Source: SZUA-320 sp963707875 (GTDB lineage: Bacteria; Gemmatimonadota; Gemmatimonadetes; Gemmatimonadales; GWC2-71-9). Taken from it: a stretch of DNA of 64,000 nucleotides. The position numbers were made by a program, and so were the translations under genes. Of this stretch, positions 37,825 to 47,638 are shown one piece after another. Position 1 is the stretch's first letter. Each line of letters opens with the position of its first letter. The DNA is taken from positions 1,240,001-1,304,000 of the forward strand of contig CAVPRU010000001.1 in assembly GCA_963707875.1 (NCBI GenBank), in the 5' to 3' direction. Under the pieces are notes generated by a model. The model searched no databases, had not been told where the DNA came from, and was given only the letters and a program-made list of their open reading frames with translations.

Positions 37825-39378
37825 TCAGGCCCCCCGCTTCGCGGTGCCGGTCTTGAACCCGAAGCCGGTGTTGCCCTTCACGTCGCCGGTGAACTCCATC
37901 ATCTCGATGGCCTGCTCGCGGTGGGCCGCCGGAATCACGAACCGGTCGTCGAATCTGGCCAGCGACGTCAGGTAGTAGATGTCGTCGGCGGTCTGCGGGG
38001 TCAGCCCCGTGTCCGCCAGCGCCGCGGCCACCGTCTCGGGCACCACATCACCGACGGTGACCTGGCGGCGGTGCAGCCGCACCGCCATGAGCTTCTTGAG
38101 CCGGTCGGCCACCTCCTTCGTGTCGCCCGCGCTGAACAGGTTCGCCATGTACTGGAGCGGGAACCGGGCGTCGTCGATGGTCCCGAACATCTGCTTGGTG
38201 GTCGTGTCGTAGAGCCAGTTGTCCGGCCAGTACTTCGCGGTGACGTTCATCTTCTCGGCCTGCGCGCTGTTGTCCACCGTCTTCACCGACGCCATCACGG
38301 GCAGGAGCGGCGGGACGTAGAAGAGCATGGGCAGCGTGCGGAACTCGGGGTGGAGCGGCAGCGCCAGCTTCCAGGTCTTCACGAACCGGTAGACCGGGGA
38401 CTTCTGCGCGGCGTCGATGGTGGAGTCGGCGACGCCGTTGGCCTTCGCGGCCGCGATGACGGCCGGGTCGAACGGATCGAGGATCATGTCCATCTGGCGG
38501 TGCATCACATCGGCGTCGTCCGCCGAGGCCGCACTCTGGATCTGGTCGGCGTCGTAGAGCAGCACGCCCAGGTAGCGGATCCGGCCCACGCAGGAATGCA
38601 TGCAGGCCGGCGCATGACCCGCCTCGATGCGCGGGTAGCACAGGATGCACTTCTCGGACTTGCCGGTGCTCCAGTTGTAGTAGGTCTTCTTGTACGGGCA
38701 CGCCGTGACACACATCCGCCAGCCCCGGCACACGGACTGGTCGATGAGCACGACGCCGTCCTCGCCCCGCTTGTAGATGGCGCCGGACGGGCAGGAGGCG
38801 ACGCAGCCCGGATTCAGGCAGTGGTTGCAGATGCGCGGCAGGTAGAAGAACGCCATGCGCTCGAGCTGGAACATGGCCTCGCGCTCGGCCGGCGAGAGCT
38901 TCTCCAGGTTGGGATCGTTGCGGGCGTAGTCCGGCGACCCGCTCAGGTCGTCGTCCCAGTTGGGGCCCATCTTGATGTCCATGGGCTCGCCCGTGATCAT
39001 CGAGATCGGACGCGCCGTGGGCTGGTCGTCGCCCGCCGGGGACTCGATGAGATCCAGGTACTTGTAGGTGAACGGCTCGTAGTAGTCGTCGATGACCGGC
39101 AGGTGGGGGTTGTGGAAGATGTTGCCCAGGCCCTTGGCCTTGCCCGCCCCCTTCAGTTCGATGCCGTCCCCGTTCTTCTCCCAGCCACCCTTGTAGATGT
39201 CCTGATTCTCCCACTTGCCCGGATAGCCGGTCCCGGGCTTGGTCTCGACGTTGTTCCACCACATGTACTCCGCGCCCTTGCGGTCCGTCCAGATGTTCTT
39301 GCAGGCGATGGAGCAGGTGTGACAGCCGATGCACTTGTCGAGGTGGAACACCATCGAGATCTGCGAGCGCACATCCAT
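37825..39378 (-). CDS. narH: Respiratory nitrate reductase beta subunit NarH
   Basis: 517 residues, intact. Cysteine clusters for three [4Fe-4S] and one [3Fe-4S] centre: CIGCHTCSIACKN, CNHCLNPGCVASCPSG, CRGWRMCVTACPY and CILCYPRIEAGHAPACMHSC. The Trp in CRGWRMC marks the [3Fe-4S] site as in NarH. It passes electrons from NarI to NarG on the cytoplasmic side. Gene order narC-G-H-J-I-K is as in Thermus nar operons. Confidence 0.95.
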   Translation of the reverse strand: MDVRSQISMVFHLDKCIGCHTCSIACKNIWTDRKGAEYMWWNNVETKPGTGYPGKWENQDIYKGGWEKNGDGIELKGAGKAKGLGNIFHNPHLPVIDDYYEPFTYKYLDLIESPAGDDQPTARPISMITGEPMDIKMGPNWDDDLSGSPDYARNDPNLEKLSPAEREAMFQLERMAFFYLPRICNHCLNPGCVASCPSGAIYKRGEDGVVLIDQSVCRGWRMCVTACPYKKTYYNWSTGKSEKCILCYPRIEAGHAPACMHSCVGRIRYLGVLLYDADQIQSAASADDADVMHRQMDMILDPFDPAVIAAAKANGVADSTIDAAQKSPVYRFVKTWKLALPLHPEFRTLPMLFYVPPLLPVMASVKTVDNSAQAEKMNVTAKYWPDNWLYDTTTKQMFGTIDDARFPLQYMANLFSAGDTKEVADRLKKLMAVRLHRRQVTVGDVVPETVAAALADTGLTPQTADDIYYLTSLARFDDRFVIPAAHREQAIEMMEFTGDVKGNTGFGFKTGTAKRGA

Positions 39379-39414
39379 GTCAGTTCTCCCGTCGGTTGCG
39401 CGGTAAGTCGGCCA

Positions 39415-42400
39415 TCAGAACACCACCTTGTCCATGCGCTTCACCACGACGTGGGTATCGCGGTTGGGGGCGATGGGACCCCAGTAGTTGAAGCCGAAGG
39501 AGAACTGTCCGTATCCGCCGGCGAGGAAGTTCGGTTTCAGGTGGATCCGCGTGAAGCTGTTGTGGCCACCGGCCCGCTTCCCGCCACGCACCTGGGACTT
39601 GGGGATCCCCACGGTCCGCTCCGGCACGTGGTACACGATGCACACGCCCTTCGGGATCCGGGCGCTCACGCAGGCGCGGGCCGCGTAGACGCCGTGGTCG
39701 TTGTAGACCTCCACCCAGTCGTTGTCCTGGATCTCCAGCGCCGCCGCATCCACCTCGCTCATCCAGACCGGCTCGCACCCCCGGGACAGGGTGAGCATCC
39801 GGTGGTTCTCCATGTAGGTGGAGTGGATGTGCCACTTCCCGTGCGGGGTGAGGCAGTTGAGCACCCGCGCCTCGCCGCTCTCCAGCGTCGTCTTCAGGTC
39901 GCCGTAGGCCGCCGGCTTCGGCGACGGCTTGTAGGTGGGGAGGTTCTCGCCGAAGGCCAGGTACATCTCGTGGTCGAGATAGAAGTGCTGCCGGCCGGTG
40001 AGGGTTCGCCACGGCACCAGCTTCTCGACGTTGTAGGTGTAGGCCGAGTAGGCGCGTCCGTCGTTCATGAGCCCCGACCACAGCGGCGAGGTGTTGTACC
40101 GCCGCGGCTGGGCCTGCAGGTCGGCGTAGCGGATGCGCACGTCCCGGCTGCCGGCGCCCAGGTCCACGAGCTCGAGACCGGTGCGCCGTTCCGCGTCCTC
40201 GTAGGCGCGCACGTTCAGCACGCCGTTGGTGAGCGTCGAGAGGTGCAGCACCGCGTTGGCCGCCCACTCGTCCTCCCGGAGGGACGGGAGCACGCTGCCG
40301 TTCCGCCGCTCCACGGGGAAGTGGTTCGACGTGATCATCTCGTCGTAGGCATCGGCGCACTGGTAGGGATTGCCGTGGGCGCCGAGGCCGGTGGTGCGGA
40401 TCCGGTCGCCCAGGGTGATGTAGCGTTCGTGGAGCCTGGTGTAGTCGCGCTCCACCACCGTCAGGTTGTGGGTGGTCTTCCCGAGGATGGGCTCGCACTC
40501 GCCCTGGTACCAGTCCTTGATGGTCGACTGGCTGATCTCCCCGGGAGAGTCGTGGGCGATGGCCGAGGCGACGATGTCCTTCCGGGGGCCGGGCAGGTAC
40601 TTCGCGGCGGCCTCGCTGGTGGCCTTCGCCAGGTCGCGGAAGATGTTCCAGTCGGTCTTCGATTCCCAGACCGGGGGAACCGCCGCGGACAGGGGGTGGA
40701 TGAAGGAGTGAAGGTCGGTGCTGTTGAGGTCGGCCTTCTCGTACCAGGAGGCCGCAGGCAGCACGATGTCGGAGTACAGTGCCGAGGAGTCCATGCGGAA
40801 GTTCAGGTCGACCACCAGGTCCATCTTCCCCACCGGCGCGACGTCGTGCCACTTCACTTCCTTGGTGTGCTCCTCGGAGTCCACCGCGATGGCGTTGGAG
40901 TGGGTGCCGAGGTAGTGCTTCAGGGCGTACTCGTGCCCCTTCATGCTCCCCATGATCGCGTTGCCGCGCCAGATGTACCAGACCCGCGGGAAGTTCTCGG
41001 GCGCGTCGGGATCGCTCACCGAATACTGGAGCTCCTTCCGCTTCAGCTTGTCGAGCACGTACTGCTTGATCCCGGCGTCGTCCGTGGCTCCCTGCTCCAC
41101 GGCCTCCTTGCAGAGCGTCAAGGTGTTCTGGTCGAACTGGGGGTAGAACGGCATCCACCCCATGCGCACCGACTTGAAGATCAGGTCGGCGGTGTGCTGC
41201 TCGGTCAGTTCGTTGTCCGGCACGGTGTTGTACCGGGAGAACTGCCCGTCGTATCGGTACTGGCAGGTGTTGATGTAGTGCCAGATGGGCGCCTGTTGCA
41301 GCCGCGTGGCGCTGACGTGATCCTTGGCGAAGGCGATGGCGCCCCAGGAGTCCACCGGGGCCAGCTTCTCCTGGCCGACGTAGTGGTTCAGTCCGCCGCC
41401 GTTCTTCCCCACGCACCCCGTGAGCATCAGCGCCATGGCACCCGCGCGGTACATCAGGTTGCCGTGGTACCAGTGGTTGATGCCCGCGCCGACGATGATC
41501 ATGCACTTGCCGCCCGTCGCCTCGGCCGTGCTGGCCCACTCCCGCGCGAACTGCAGGACCGTGTCCGAGGAAACGCCGGTGAAGACCTCCTGCCACGCGG
41601 GAGTGTAGGCGGCGTCCTTGTCGGAGTAGTCGGCCGGGTAGTCCCCGGCCAGCCCTCGCGAGACGCCGTACTGCGCCATGATCAGGTCGTAGACGGTGGT
41701 GACCAGCACCGGACCGTTCGTGGTCTCGATCTCCATGGCGGGGACACCGCGGTACACCGTCTGGTCGAGCCCGAACTCCGTGAAGGCCGTCTGGGCGACG
41801 CGGTCGGTGCGGCCGAGGAGCGTGAGCACCGGGTCGTAGGACTCGTCGCCGGCCGCGTTCTCCAGCTTCATGTTCCAGTTGCCCTGCTTCTCGTCCCAGC
41901 GCGAGCCCGAGCTCCCCTTGGGCACCACCAGATCGCCCGACGCCGCGTCGATGTTGAGGAACTTCCAGTCCCCGTTGGAGATGTCACGGTACCGGGCGAT
42001 CTCGTTGGCCCGGAGCAGGCGTCCCGGCCGGTACCGGTCGCCGTCCTTCTCGAGCTTCACCAGGTACGGGCTGTCGGTGTACCGCTTGGTGTAGTCGAGG
42101 AAGAAGGGGGTCTGCTTCTCGTGGTGGAACTCCTTCAGGATCACGTGCGTCGTGGCCATCCAGAAGGCGCCGTCGCTGCCGGCGTGGAGCGGCACCCACT
42201 GGTCCGCGTACTTGCAGACCTGGCTGAAGTCCGGGGAGAACACCACCGCCTTGGTGCCGTTGTGCCGCGACTCGGCGAAGAAGTGGCAGTCCGGCGTGCG
42301 CGTCATGTTGAGGCACGCGCCCATGTCGGCGATCATCTTCGCGTTGTACCAGTCGGCGCTCTCGCAGACGTCGGTCTGTTCCCCCCAGATCTCGGGAAAC

Positions 42401-43032
42401 GCCGTCGGGAGGTCGCAGTACCAGTCGTAGAAGCTGAGGTTGACGCCGCCGAAGAGCTGGAGGAAGCGCCCGCCCGCCGCGTAGCTGAGCATCGACATGG
42501 CGGGGATCGGACTGAATCCGATGACCCGGTCCGGGCCGTGCACCTCGGCGGTGTGGAGGTTCGCCACGGCCATGATCTCCATGACCTCGTCCCAGGTCGC
42601 GCGGCGGAATCCGCCCTTGCCCCTCGCCCGCTGGTACTTGGCGCGGGCGTCAGGGTCCGCCTGGAGCGCCTTCCACGCGGCCATGGGATCGCCCCCGGCC
42701 TCCCGCTTCTTGGCGCGGAACGCGTCGAGGAGCGCGCTGCGGATCAGCGGGTACTTGATGCGGAGCGGGCTGTAGAGGTACCAGGAGTACGAGATCCCGC
42801 GCTGGCATCCCCGAGGCTCATAGGGAGGGAGGGAGTTCTCGAGCAACGGGTAGTCCAGTTGCTGCGTCTCCCACGTCACGATCCCGTCCTTGACGTGGAT
42901 CTGCCAGGAACAGCCGCCGGTGCAGTTCACCCCGTGGGTGCTGCGCACGATGCGGTCGTGCTGGAAGCGGTTCCGGTAGAACTCTTCCCACTTCCGCGTC
43001 TGAGGCGAGATGATGTCTTTGATCCAGCCCAT
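39415..43032 (-). CDS. narG: Respiratory nitrate reductase alpha subunit NarG
   Basis: About 1205 residues from the ATG at 43032 (MGWIKDIISPQTRKWEEFYR). The N-terminal FeS site HGVNCTGGCSWQIHV then EPRGCQRG has the His-ligated pattern of NarG. The Mo-bis-MGD domain follows, with conserved GFSPIPAMSMLSYAAGGRFL and NSTDLHSF segments. No twin-arginine signal is seen, which suits a cytoplasm-facing active site. It reduces nitrate to nitrite in quinol respiration. A long antisense frame on the plus strand is an artefact of G+C-rich codons. Confidence 0.96.
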   Translation of the reverse strand: MGWIKDIISPQTRKWEEFYRNRFQHDRIVRSTHGVNCTGGCSWQIHVKDGIVTWETQQLDYPLLENSLPPYEPRGCQRGISYSWYLYSPLRIKYPLIRSALLDAFRAKKREAGGDPMAAWKALQADPDARAKYQRARGKGGFRRATWDEVMEIMAVANLHTAEVHGPDRVIGFSPIPAMSMLSYAAGGRFLQLFGGVNLSFYDWYCDLPTAFPEIWGEQTDVCESADWYNAKMIADMGACLNMTRTPDCHFFAESRHNGTKAVVFSPDFSQVCKYADQWVPLHAGSDGAFWMATTHVILKEFHHEKQTPFFLDYTKRYTDSPYLVKLEKDGDRYRPGRLLRANEIARYRDISNGDWKFLNIDAASGDLVVPKGSSGSRWDEKQGNWNMKLENAAGDESYDPVLTLLGRTDRVAQTAFTEFGLDQTVYRGVPAMEIETTNGPVLVTTVYDLIMAQYGVSRGLAGDYPADYSDKDAAYTPAWQEVFTGVSSDTVLQFAREWASTAEATGGKCMIIVGAGINHWYHGNLMYRAGAMALMLTGCVGKNGGGLNHYVGQEKLAPVDSWGAIAFAKDHVSATRLQQAPIWHYINTCQYRYDGQFSRYNTVPDNELTEQHTADLIFKSVRMGWMPFYPQFDQNTLTLCKEAVEQGATDDAGIKQYVLDKLKRKELQYSVSDPDAPENFPRVWYIWRGNAIMGSMKGHEYALKHYLGTHSNAIAVDSEEHTKEVKWHDVAPVGKMDLVVDLNFRMDSSALYSDIVLPAASWYEKADLNSTDLHSFIHPLSAAVPPVWESKTDWNIFRDLAKATSEAAAKYLPGPRKDIVASAIAHDSPGEISQSTIKDWYQGECEPILGKTTHNLTVVERDYTRLHERYITLGDRIRTTGLGAHGNPYQCADAYDEMITSNHFPVERRNGSVLPSLREDEWAANAVLHLSTLTNGVLNVRAYEDAERRTGLELVDLGAGSRDVRIRYADLQAQPRRYNTSPLWSGLMNDGRAYSAYTYNVEKLVPWRTLTGRQHFYLDHEMYLAFGENLPTYKPSPKPAAYGDLKTTLESGEARVLNCLTPHGKWHIHSTYMENHRMLTLSRGCEPVWMSEVDAAALEIQDNDWVEVYNDHGVYAARACVSARIPKGVCIVYHVPERTVGIPKSQVRGGKRAGGHNSFTRIHLKPNFLAGGYGQFSFGFNYWGPIAPNRDTHVVVKRMDKVVF

Positions 43033-43093
43033 GGTGGCTCTTTCCGGTTCGGTTGGGGGTGGGTCGGCCGAGCCCGTCGGCGCAGCCGTCACC

Positions 43094-43959
43094 TCAAGTG
43101 GATCGCACTTGCCGCGAGTAGATCCTCGCGTTCACGGGCTCCTTCCGGCGTCCTCGCCAGACGAGGGAATACAGGCCCAGCAGGATCACCGCGCCGACCA
43201 GACCAGCCGCCAAAAGACCGAGACCGTAGTCCCGGGGCTGGTGCAAGCGACTGCTCCGCGTCCGCCTGCTCAAGGAACGCCACGAGCGCCCCCACCTCGG
43301 CTTCGGTGAGCGGGCGGTCCTGATAGGCGCGCTGCATCACCGGAAACGGGGAGCTGCCGACGATGGCCCGGACCCCGGGGCCGCCCAGGCGCGTGAAGAC
43401 GGTGGTGAGTTCCTTGGCGAGCACGCCGCCCCCGATGACGTCCGTATGGGTGACGTTGTGGCAGGAGTTGCAGGCGGGGCCGCCGTTGACGAGCCGAGTG
43501 GTGCCCTGAAACAGATGGCGGCCCAGGTCGGGATCTCCCGGCACCGGCGTTCCGGTCGGGGCCGGGGCGGGGCCCGCCGATTCCACTTGCTGGATGTAGG
43601 CCAGAACCGCACGCACCTCGTCGTCCGACAGAGGCCAGTCTGGCATCGTGAGGCCCGGATACTGCGCGGCGAGCGCCACCGCATCGGAGTCGCCCGAGGC
43701 GATGACCGCCTGCGAATGCTGGACGAACGCAATGAGCCAGGTCTCGCTCCGCCGGGTGTTGACGCCCGCCAGGTCCGGACCCACGAGCCGGCCCCCACCG
43801 ATGGTGTGACAGGCCTGGCATGTGCTCGTGATAGATTGCCGCTCCGTCCTGGCCCGATGCCCGACCCGGCAGGGCCCCCATCAGGAACGTCGCGACCACC
43901 GCCCCGGAAACCAGGAGGCCACCGGGACGCGATCCCATTCGTGCCAGATTTCTTCGCAT
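43094..43959 (-). CDS. narC: Di-haem cytochrome c, NarC-like (two frameshifts)
   Basis: Starts MRRNLARMGSRPGGLLVSGA with a signal peptide at 43959. Haem motifs CQACH (after a frameshift near 43830) and CNSCH (GGPACNSCHNVTHTD) are seen, with a final membrane helix and tail RRKEPVNARIYSRQVRST after a second shift near 43240. Thermus NarC is a membrane-anchored cytochrome preceding narG and is the best analogue. It ends just before narG. Confidence 0.75.
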
Positions 43960-44091
43960 GCTCGCACCCCGACGATCACACCCACAGGAGGAATGCTCTG
44001 AATGGAATTGATCATACGGAGGTGCACTTACAGGAGACTTACAACGCCTGCAAGGACACGCGGCCGGGACAGGCTGGGCTGGCGGCCGGTG

Positions 44092-44649
44092 TTACCCCTG
44101 TCCCTCCGGCAGCCGAGCCGGCAACAGACGCGCCTCCACCATGTTGGCGAGGCGGACAAAACGGCTCGGGTTATCGATGTCCAGGACGGGCACGTGCGCC
44201 TTGAAGCCTGCCACGTCGGTGAGGATCGTGAGGTACGCCGCGTCACCCACGGGATCGTGCCCGTAGTAGGGATGCTCGTGCGTGGCTCGCCGAAACACTT
44301 CGATCTTGGGAAACGGTTCGGTCCGGAAGCCCTCCGCCACCACGAGGTCCGCGTCGCTCAGGTAGCGGGCCACCAACTCGGCGAGGGGTGGTTCACCGTT
44401 CGCTCCCCACCCGCCCATCACCGCCATCTGGCTGGGCCCAGCCATGACGACGCGGTGGGCGCCGCCGTCATGGCGATGCCGATAGGAATCGGTGCCCTCG
44501 GTGTCCAGTTCGAAGCCGTGACCGTGTTTGGCGGTCATGACGCGGTGCCCTCGCGCGACGAGCTCGCGGATCAGGCCCACGGCGGTGGTGGTCTTGCCCG
44601 ACTTCTTCTTGCCGATGACACACACGATCGGCGGGCGCTTCTCAGCCAA
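44092..44649 (-). CDS. mobB: Molybdopterin-guanine dinucleotide biosynthesis adaptor MobB
   Basis: 185 residues. P-loop GKKKSGKTTTAVGLIRELVARG (quoted in part) then TAKHGHGFELDTEGTDSYRH and DLVVAEGFRTEPFPKIEVFR are MobB signatures. It assists MobA in making the bis-MGD cofactor needed by NarG. It lies about 130 bases upstream of narC on the same strand, consistent with the nitrate-reductase module. Confidence 0.9.
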   Translation of the reverse strand: MAEKRPPIVCVIGKKKSGKTTTAVGLIRELVARGHRVMTAKHGHGFELDTEGTDSYRHRHDGGAHRVVMAGPSQMAVMGGWGANGEPPLAELVARYLSDADLVVAEGFRTEPFPKIEVFRRATHEHPYYGHDPVGDAAYLTILTDVAGFKAHVPVLDIDNPSRFVRLANMVEARLLPARLPEGQG

Positions 44650-44940
44650 CGGACCTCCGGTGGAACAGGGACGACCGCCAGGCGGCTACGCAATTGACCA
44701 GCGCTGACGGTGCGGGGTTACCTCCAACGACCGTTCAGGGAATCTGCGACGGCTCCAGACAGGGGGACAACCCTGCTCTCGATCCACCAGCTGCCTGCCT
44801 GCCGGTTGGGCGAGAGGGTACTGGCCGAGGTTCCGGGAAAAAACTGTTCTGAACTTACGCGTGCCTTGGCGGACGCCATCCGTAAGCTCCCCTACCAGCC
44901 AGACAGTCGGAGTTAGACTTCCGGGTGCGAAGGAGCCACC
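44650..44940. other. Region without a recognisable gene
   Basis: About 290 bases between mobB and the IS3 remnant. Short frames exist on both strands, but none has family-like sequence. It may include the left end of the IS3 element (CGGAGTTAGACTTCCGGGTG just before its ATG). Confidence 0.4.
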
Positions 44941-45480
44941 ATGTGGAAGTCCCGTATTACCGAGTCCCAGATCGTCGAGATCCTCAGGGCGGGGGAGGCC
45001 GGGGTTCCCGGGGCCGAGTTGCTCCGAAAGCACGGGATCAGCCGCGCCACCTACTTCAACTGGAAGACCAAGTCCGGCGGGGCGTCGGTGGCCGACCTGG
45101 TCCACTGAAGGCGTTGGAGGCGGAGAACGCCAAGCTCAAGCGGCTGTATGCCGAGATGGCCCTGGAGAACGCCGCCATCAAGGACGTCCTCAACCGAAGA
45201 CTGTAACGCCGTCCGCGAAGCGGCGGGTCGTAGCGATCCTGGTCGGAGACTACCAGTTGCCGGTGCAGCGGTCCTGCCGGATCGCCGGACTGTCGCGGGC
45301 TGCCCACTATGCCCCGCCGCACCCCGATCCCGAGCGGGACACGCCGGTGATCACCGCTCTGCAGACCGTCACCTGCCGCGGCGGACCAACCGACGGGTGT
45401 CCAGCCGGCCCCGTCGTCTCCCTCACCCCCGGGACCGCTTCATGCTCGGAGGCCTCCATGAGTCCCTAAGATCGCAACGC
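44941..45480 (+). mobile_element. IS3-family remnant (orfA frameshifted, orfB truncated)
   Basis: The orfA start (WKSRITESQIVEILRAGEAG, HGISRATYFNWKTKSGG) is a transposase_8 HTH. After a shift near 45097 it continues LKALEAENAKLKRLYAEMAL, a leucine-zipper region, to NRRL-stop. The orfB start (PSAKRRVVAILVGDYQLPVQ) follows and is lost after about 75 codons. The DDE core is gone, so the element is dead. Confidence 0.75.
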
Positions 45481-45503
45481 TTGACACCAGCCCAGTCATA
45501 TCA

Positions 45504-45584
45504 ACGGCCTGCCAATCAGCGGTGAGGGCGCAAACCAGAGGTTAGCTCCGGGCTGCCCGGGTCGCCAGCCCTCAGCCGCTGCAT
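45504..45584 (-). other. Truncated attC-like site fused to the right repeat
   Basis: CAACGGCCTGCCAATCAGCGGTGAGGG and CCCTCAGCCGCTGCAT (first quoted in part) match the arms of attC 4 and attC 6 (AATCAGCGGCGAGGG, CCGCTGCAT). The outer heptamer that should follow GCTGCAT is replaced by the intI-upstream sequence GAGGGGGTCCC. GCTGCAT is also present at the intI start, so the join is at a seven-base shared word. Confidence 0.6.
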
Positions 45585-45863
45585 GAGGGGGTCCCAGGTC
45601 GCCAGGCCACACAATCTGCAACCCGCACTCAGCCCCCTGACAACCGGTCCAGCGCCAAATCGGGCCGGAAAAACTCAGCCGGCTGAACCTCGCCAGCGCC
45701 ACACGACACCGTGGGGCCTTAGATTCCCCCGACTTTCCCGAATGGACCAGCGATGGCACCCTCGAGTCCCTCTCCCGCTTCGACCCTGGGCCGTGCCTGG
45801 GACCGGCTCCACCGGCTCCCCGGCGGTACCTGGCTGTTCTCCCGTCTGCTGGGCTGGATGGCG
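45578..45863. repeat. Direct repeat, right copy (286 bp)
   Basis: Partner of 30817-31102 (284 of 286 identical). This copy runs on into the complete DUF4442 gene, so its DUF4442 side is the ancestral one, while the left copy keeps the ancestral intI side. Confidence 0.95.
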
Positions 45864-46244
45864 CCCTACACCGGCACCATCGGCGCCCATGTCCGGGAAC
45901 TCCGCCCGGGCTATGCCCGGGTCACCCTGCGCGACCGGCGCAAGGTCCGGCAGCATCTGCGCTCGATTCACGCCGTGGCCCTGGTCAACCTGGGTGAAGT
46001 CGCCAGCGGGCTGGCCATGCTGCTGGCCCTGCCCCCGGGGGTCCGGGGCATTGTGACCCAGCTCACCACCGACTACTTCAAGAAGGCCCGCGGTACCGTG
46101 ACCGCGATCGGGAAGGCGGGACCGCCAACCTCCATCGCGACCGACACCGACTGCGAGGTGGTCGCCGAGGTGTTCGATGCGGCGGGGGATCTGGTGTCGC
46201 GGACCACGGTGATCTGGCGGCTGCGTCCCGAAGAGACCCCATGA
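45753..46244 (+). CDS. DUF4442 hotdog-fold protein
   Basis: 163 residues. GAHVRELRPGYARVTLRDRR then HAVALVNLGEVASGLAMLLAL is the DUF4442/PaaI-like hotdog pattern, often acyl-CoA thioesterase-like. It overlaps the next gene by four bases. The upstream promoter region is inside the 286-bp repeat. Confidence 0.85.
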   Translation: MAPSSPSPASTLGRAWDRLHRLPGGTWLFSRLLGWMAPYTGTIGAHVRELRPGYARVTLRDRRKVRQHLRSIHAVALVNLGEVASGLAMLLALPPGVRGIVTQLTTDYFKKARGTVTAIGKAGPPTSIATDTDCEVVAEVFDAAGDLVSRTTVIWRLRPEETP

Positions 46245-47242
46245 GCGCGCTCGACACCCCGCTCAGCCGCCATGCCGGGATCGAGGTCCCGCTGATCTGC
46301 GGCGCGATGTATCCGTGCAGCAACCCCGAGCTGGTCGCGGCGGTGTCCGAGGCCGGCGGAATCGGGATCGTGCAGCCGATCTCCCTCACCTATGTCCACG
46401 GCCACGAATACCGGGCCGGGCTCAGGCTGATCCGCTCGCTCACCAGCAAGCCGATCGGAATGAACGCCCTGATCGAGGCCTCCAGCCGCAAGTACCACGA
46501 GCGGATGGTGGAGTGGGTCAACCTGGCCCTGGAAGAGGGCGTCCGGTTCTTCGTGACCTCGCTCGGCAACCCGCGGTGGGTGGTGGACACCGTCTCCCCA
46601 TTGGGGGGGATCGTCTACCATGACGTGACCGAGCGGAAGTGGGCCCAGAAGGGACTCGACGGCGGGGTGCACGGCCTGATCGCGGTCAACGTCCGCGCGG
46701 GAGGGCACGCGGGCCCCAAGAGCGCCAAGGTCTTGATCGACGAACTGGGCGACATGGGAGTCCCGGTGGTCTGCGCCGGCGGGATTGGTGCGCCGGCGGA
46801 ATTCGCCGCCGCACTCCGAATCGGATACGCCGGGGTGCAGATGGGAACCCGGTTCATCGCCACCACCGAGTGCCGCACCGCCGAGGCGTACAAGGCCGCA
46901 ATCGTCACTGCCGGCGAGGACGACGTGGTGCTGAGCGAGCGGATCACCGGTGTCCCGGTGGCAGTGCTCAACACCCCGTACATCCAGCGGATGGGACTCA
47001 AGGCCGGCCGGTTGGCCAAGTGGATGCTCCGGGGGCGGAAGCGGAAGCACTGGATGCGGAACTTCTACGCCCTCAAGTCCCTCTGGCAGCTCAAGCGCTC
47101 GTCGCTCGACGAGAAGGCCGACTACTGGCAGGCGGGGAAGAGCGTTTCGGGAATCCACTCGGTGCTGCCCGCCGGCGAGATCGTCCGGCAGTTCCGCGCG
47201 GCGGTGGCCGGCCCCACCGCCGGGGCCACCACCAAGGCCTAG
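46241..47242 (+). CDS. NMO/2-nitropropane dioxygenase-like flavin oxidoreductase
   Basis: 333 residues with a TIM-barrel FMN fold: PLICGAMYPCSNPELVAAVS at the N-terminus, NVRAGGHAGPKSAKVLIDEL around the substrate/phosphate loop and VPVVCAGGIGAPAEFAAAL. Nitronate monooxygenases oxidise nitronates; many relatives have other NAD(P)H- or acyl-linked roles. Coupling to DUF4442 suggests a lipid-related function as an alternative. Confidence 0.85.
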   Translation: MSALDTPLSRHAGIEVPLICGAMYPCSNPELVAAVSEAGGIGIVQPISLTYVHGHEYRAGLRLIRSLTSKPIGMNALIEASSRKYHERMVEWVNLALEEGVRFFVTSLGNPRWVVDTVSPLGGIVYHDVTERKWAQKGLDGGVHGLIAVNVRAGGHAGPKSAKVLIDELGDMGVPVVCAGGIGAPAEFAAALRIGYAGVQMGTRFIATTECRTAEAYKAAIVTAGEDDVVLSERITGVPVAVLNTPYIQRMGLKAGRLAKWMLRGRKRKHWMRNFYALKSLWQLKRSSLDEKADYWQAGKSVSGIHSVLPAGEIVRQFRAAVAGPTAGATTKA

Positions 47243-47245
47243 CCC

Positions 47246-47638
47246 GTGCCCACGCTCACCCGCTGGTTCCTCCGGCTCGGCCTGCTCTACCTGCTGGCCG
47301 GCCTCGCCGTCGGCGTGGGCATGGCCCTCCGAGCCGACTGGATACCGCTCCGACCGGTCTATCTCCACTTGCTGCTGGTTGGCTGGATCACCCAGCTGAT
47401 CTTCGGGGTAGCCCACTGGATGTTCCCGCGCGCCAGCCGGGAACAACCTCGGGGGCGAGAGACGCTGGGATGGACCATCCTGGTCCTCCTCAACACGGGC
47501 TTGCTGCTCAGAGTGCTGGTGGAGCCCTTCGTACCGGAGGCCGGCGGGGGATGGCTCCTGGCGCTGTCTGGCACTCTTCAGCTGGCAGCCGCCCTGCTGT
47601 TTGCGATTCACATCTGGCCCCGGACGGCGGCCCGCTGA
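47246..47638 (+). CDS. Four-helix membrane protein resembling a cytochrome oxidase subunit I segment (1)
   Basis: 130 residues, four helices. The segment PVYLHLLLVGWITQLIFGVA then HWMFPR resembles the His-bearing helix of cbb3/NO-reductase-type haem-copper subunits. It is too short to be an oxidase. A paralogue follows immediately. The position beside nos genes suggests a haem or electron-transfer role, unproven. Confidence 0.6.
   Translation: MPTLTRWFLRLGLLYLLAGLAVGVGMALRADWIPLRPVYLHLLLVGWITQLIFGVAHWMFPRASREQPRGRETLGWTILVLLNTGLLLRVLVEPFVPEAGGGWLLALSGTLQLAAALLFAIHIWPRTAAR

Noticed and set aside
37678..43323. A 1881-codon open frame on the plus strand
   Set aside because: It is antisense to narH and narG, which have clear catalytic motifs. 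Its composition is low-complexity His/Arg/Val-rich, as expected from the complement of G+C-rich codons.
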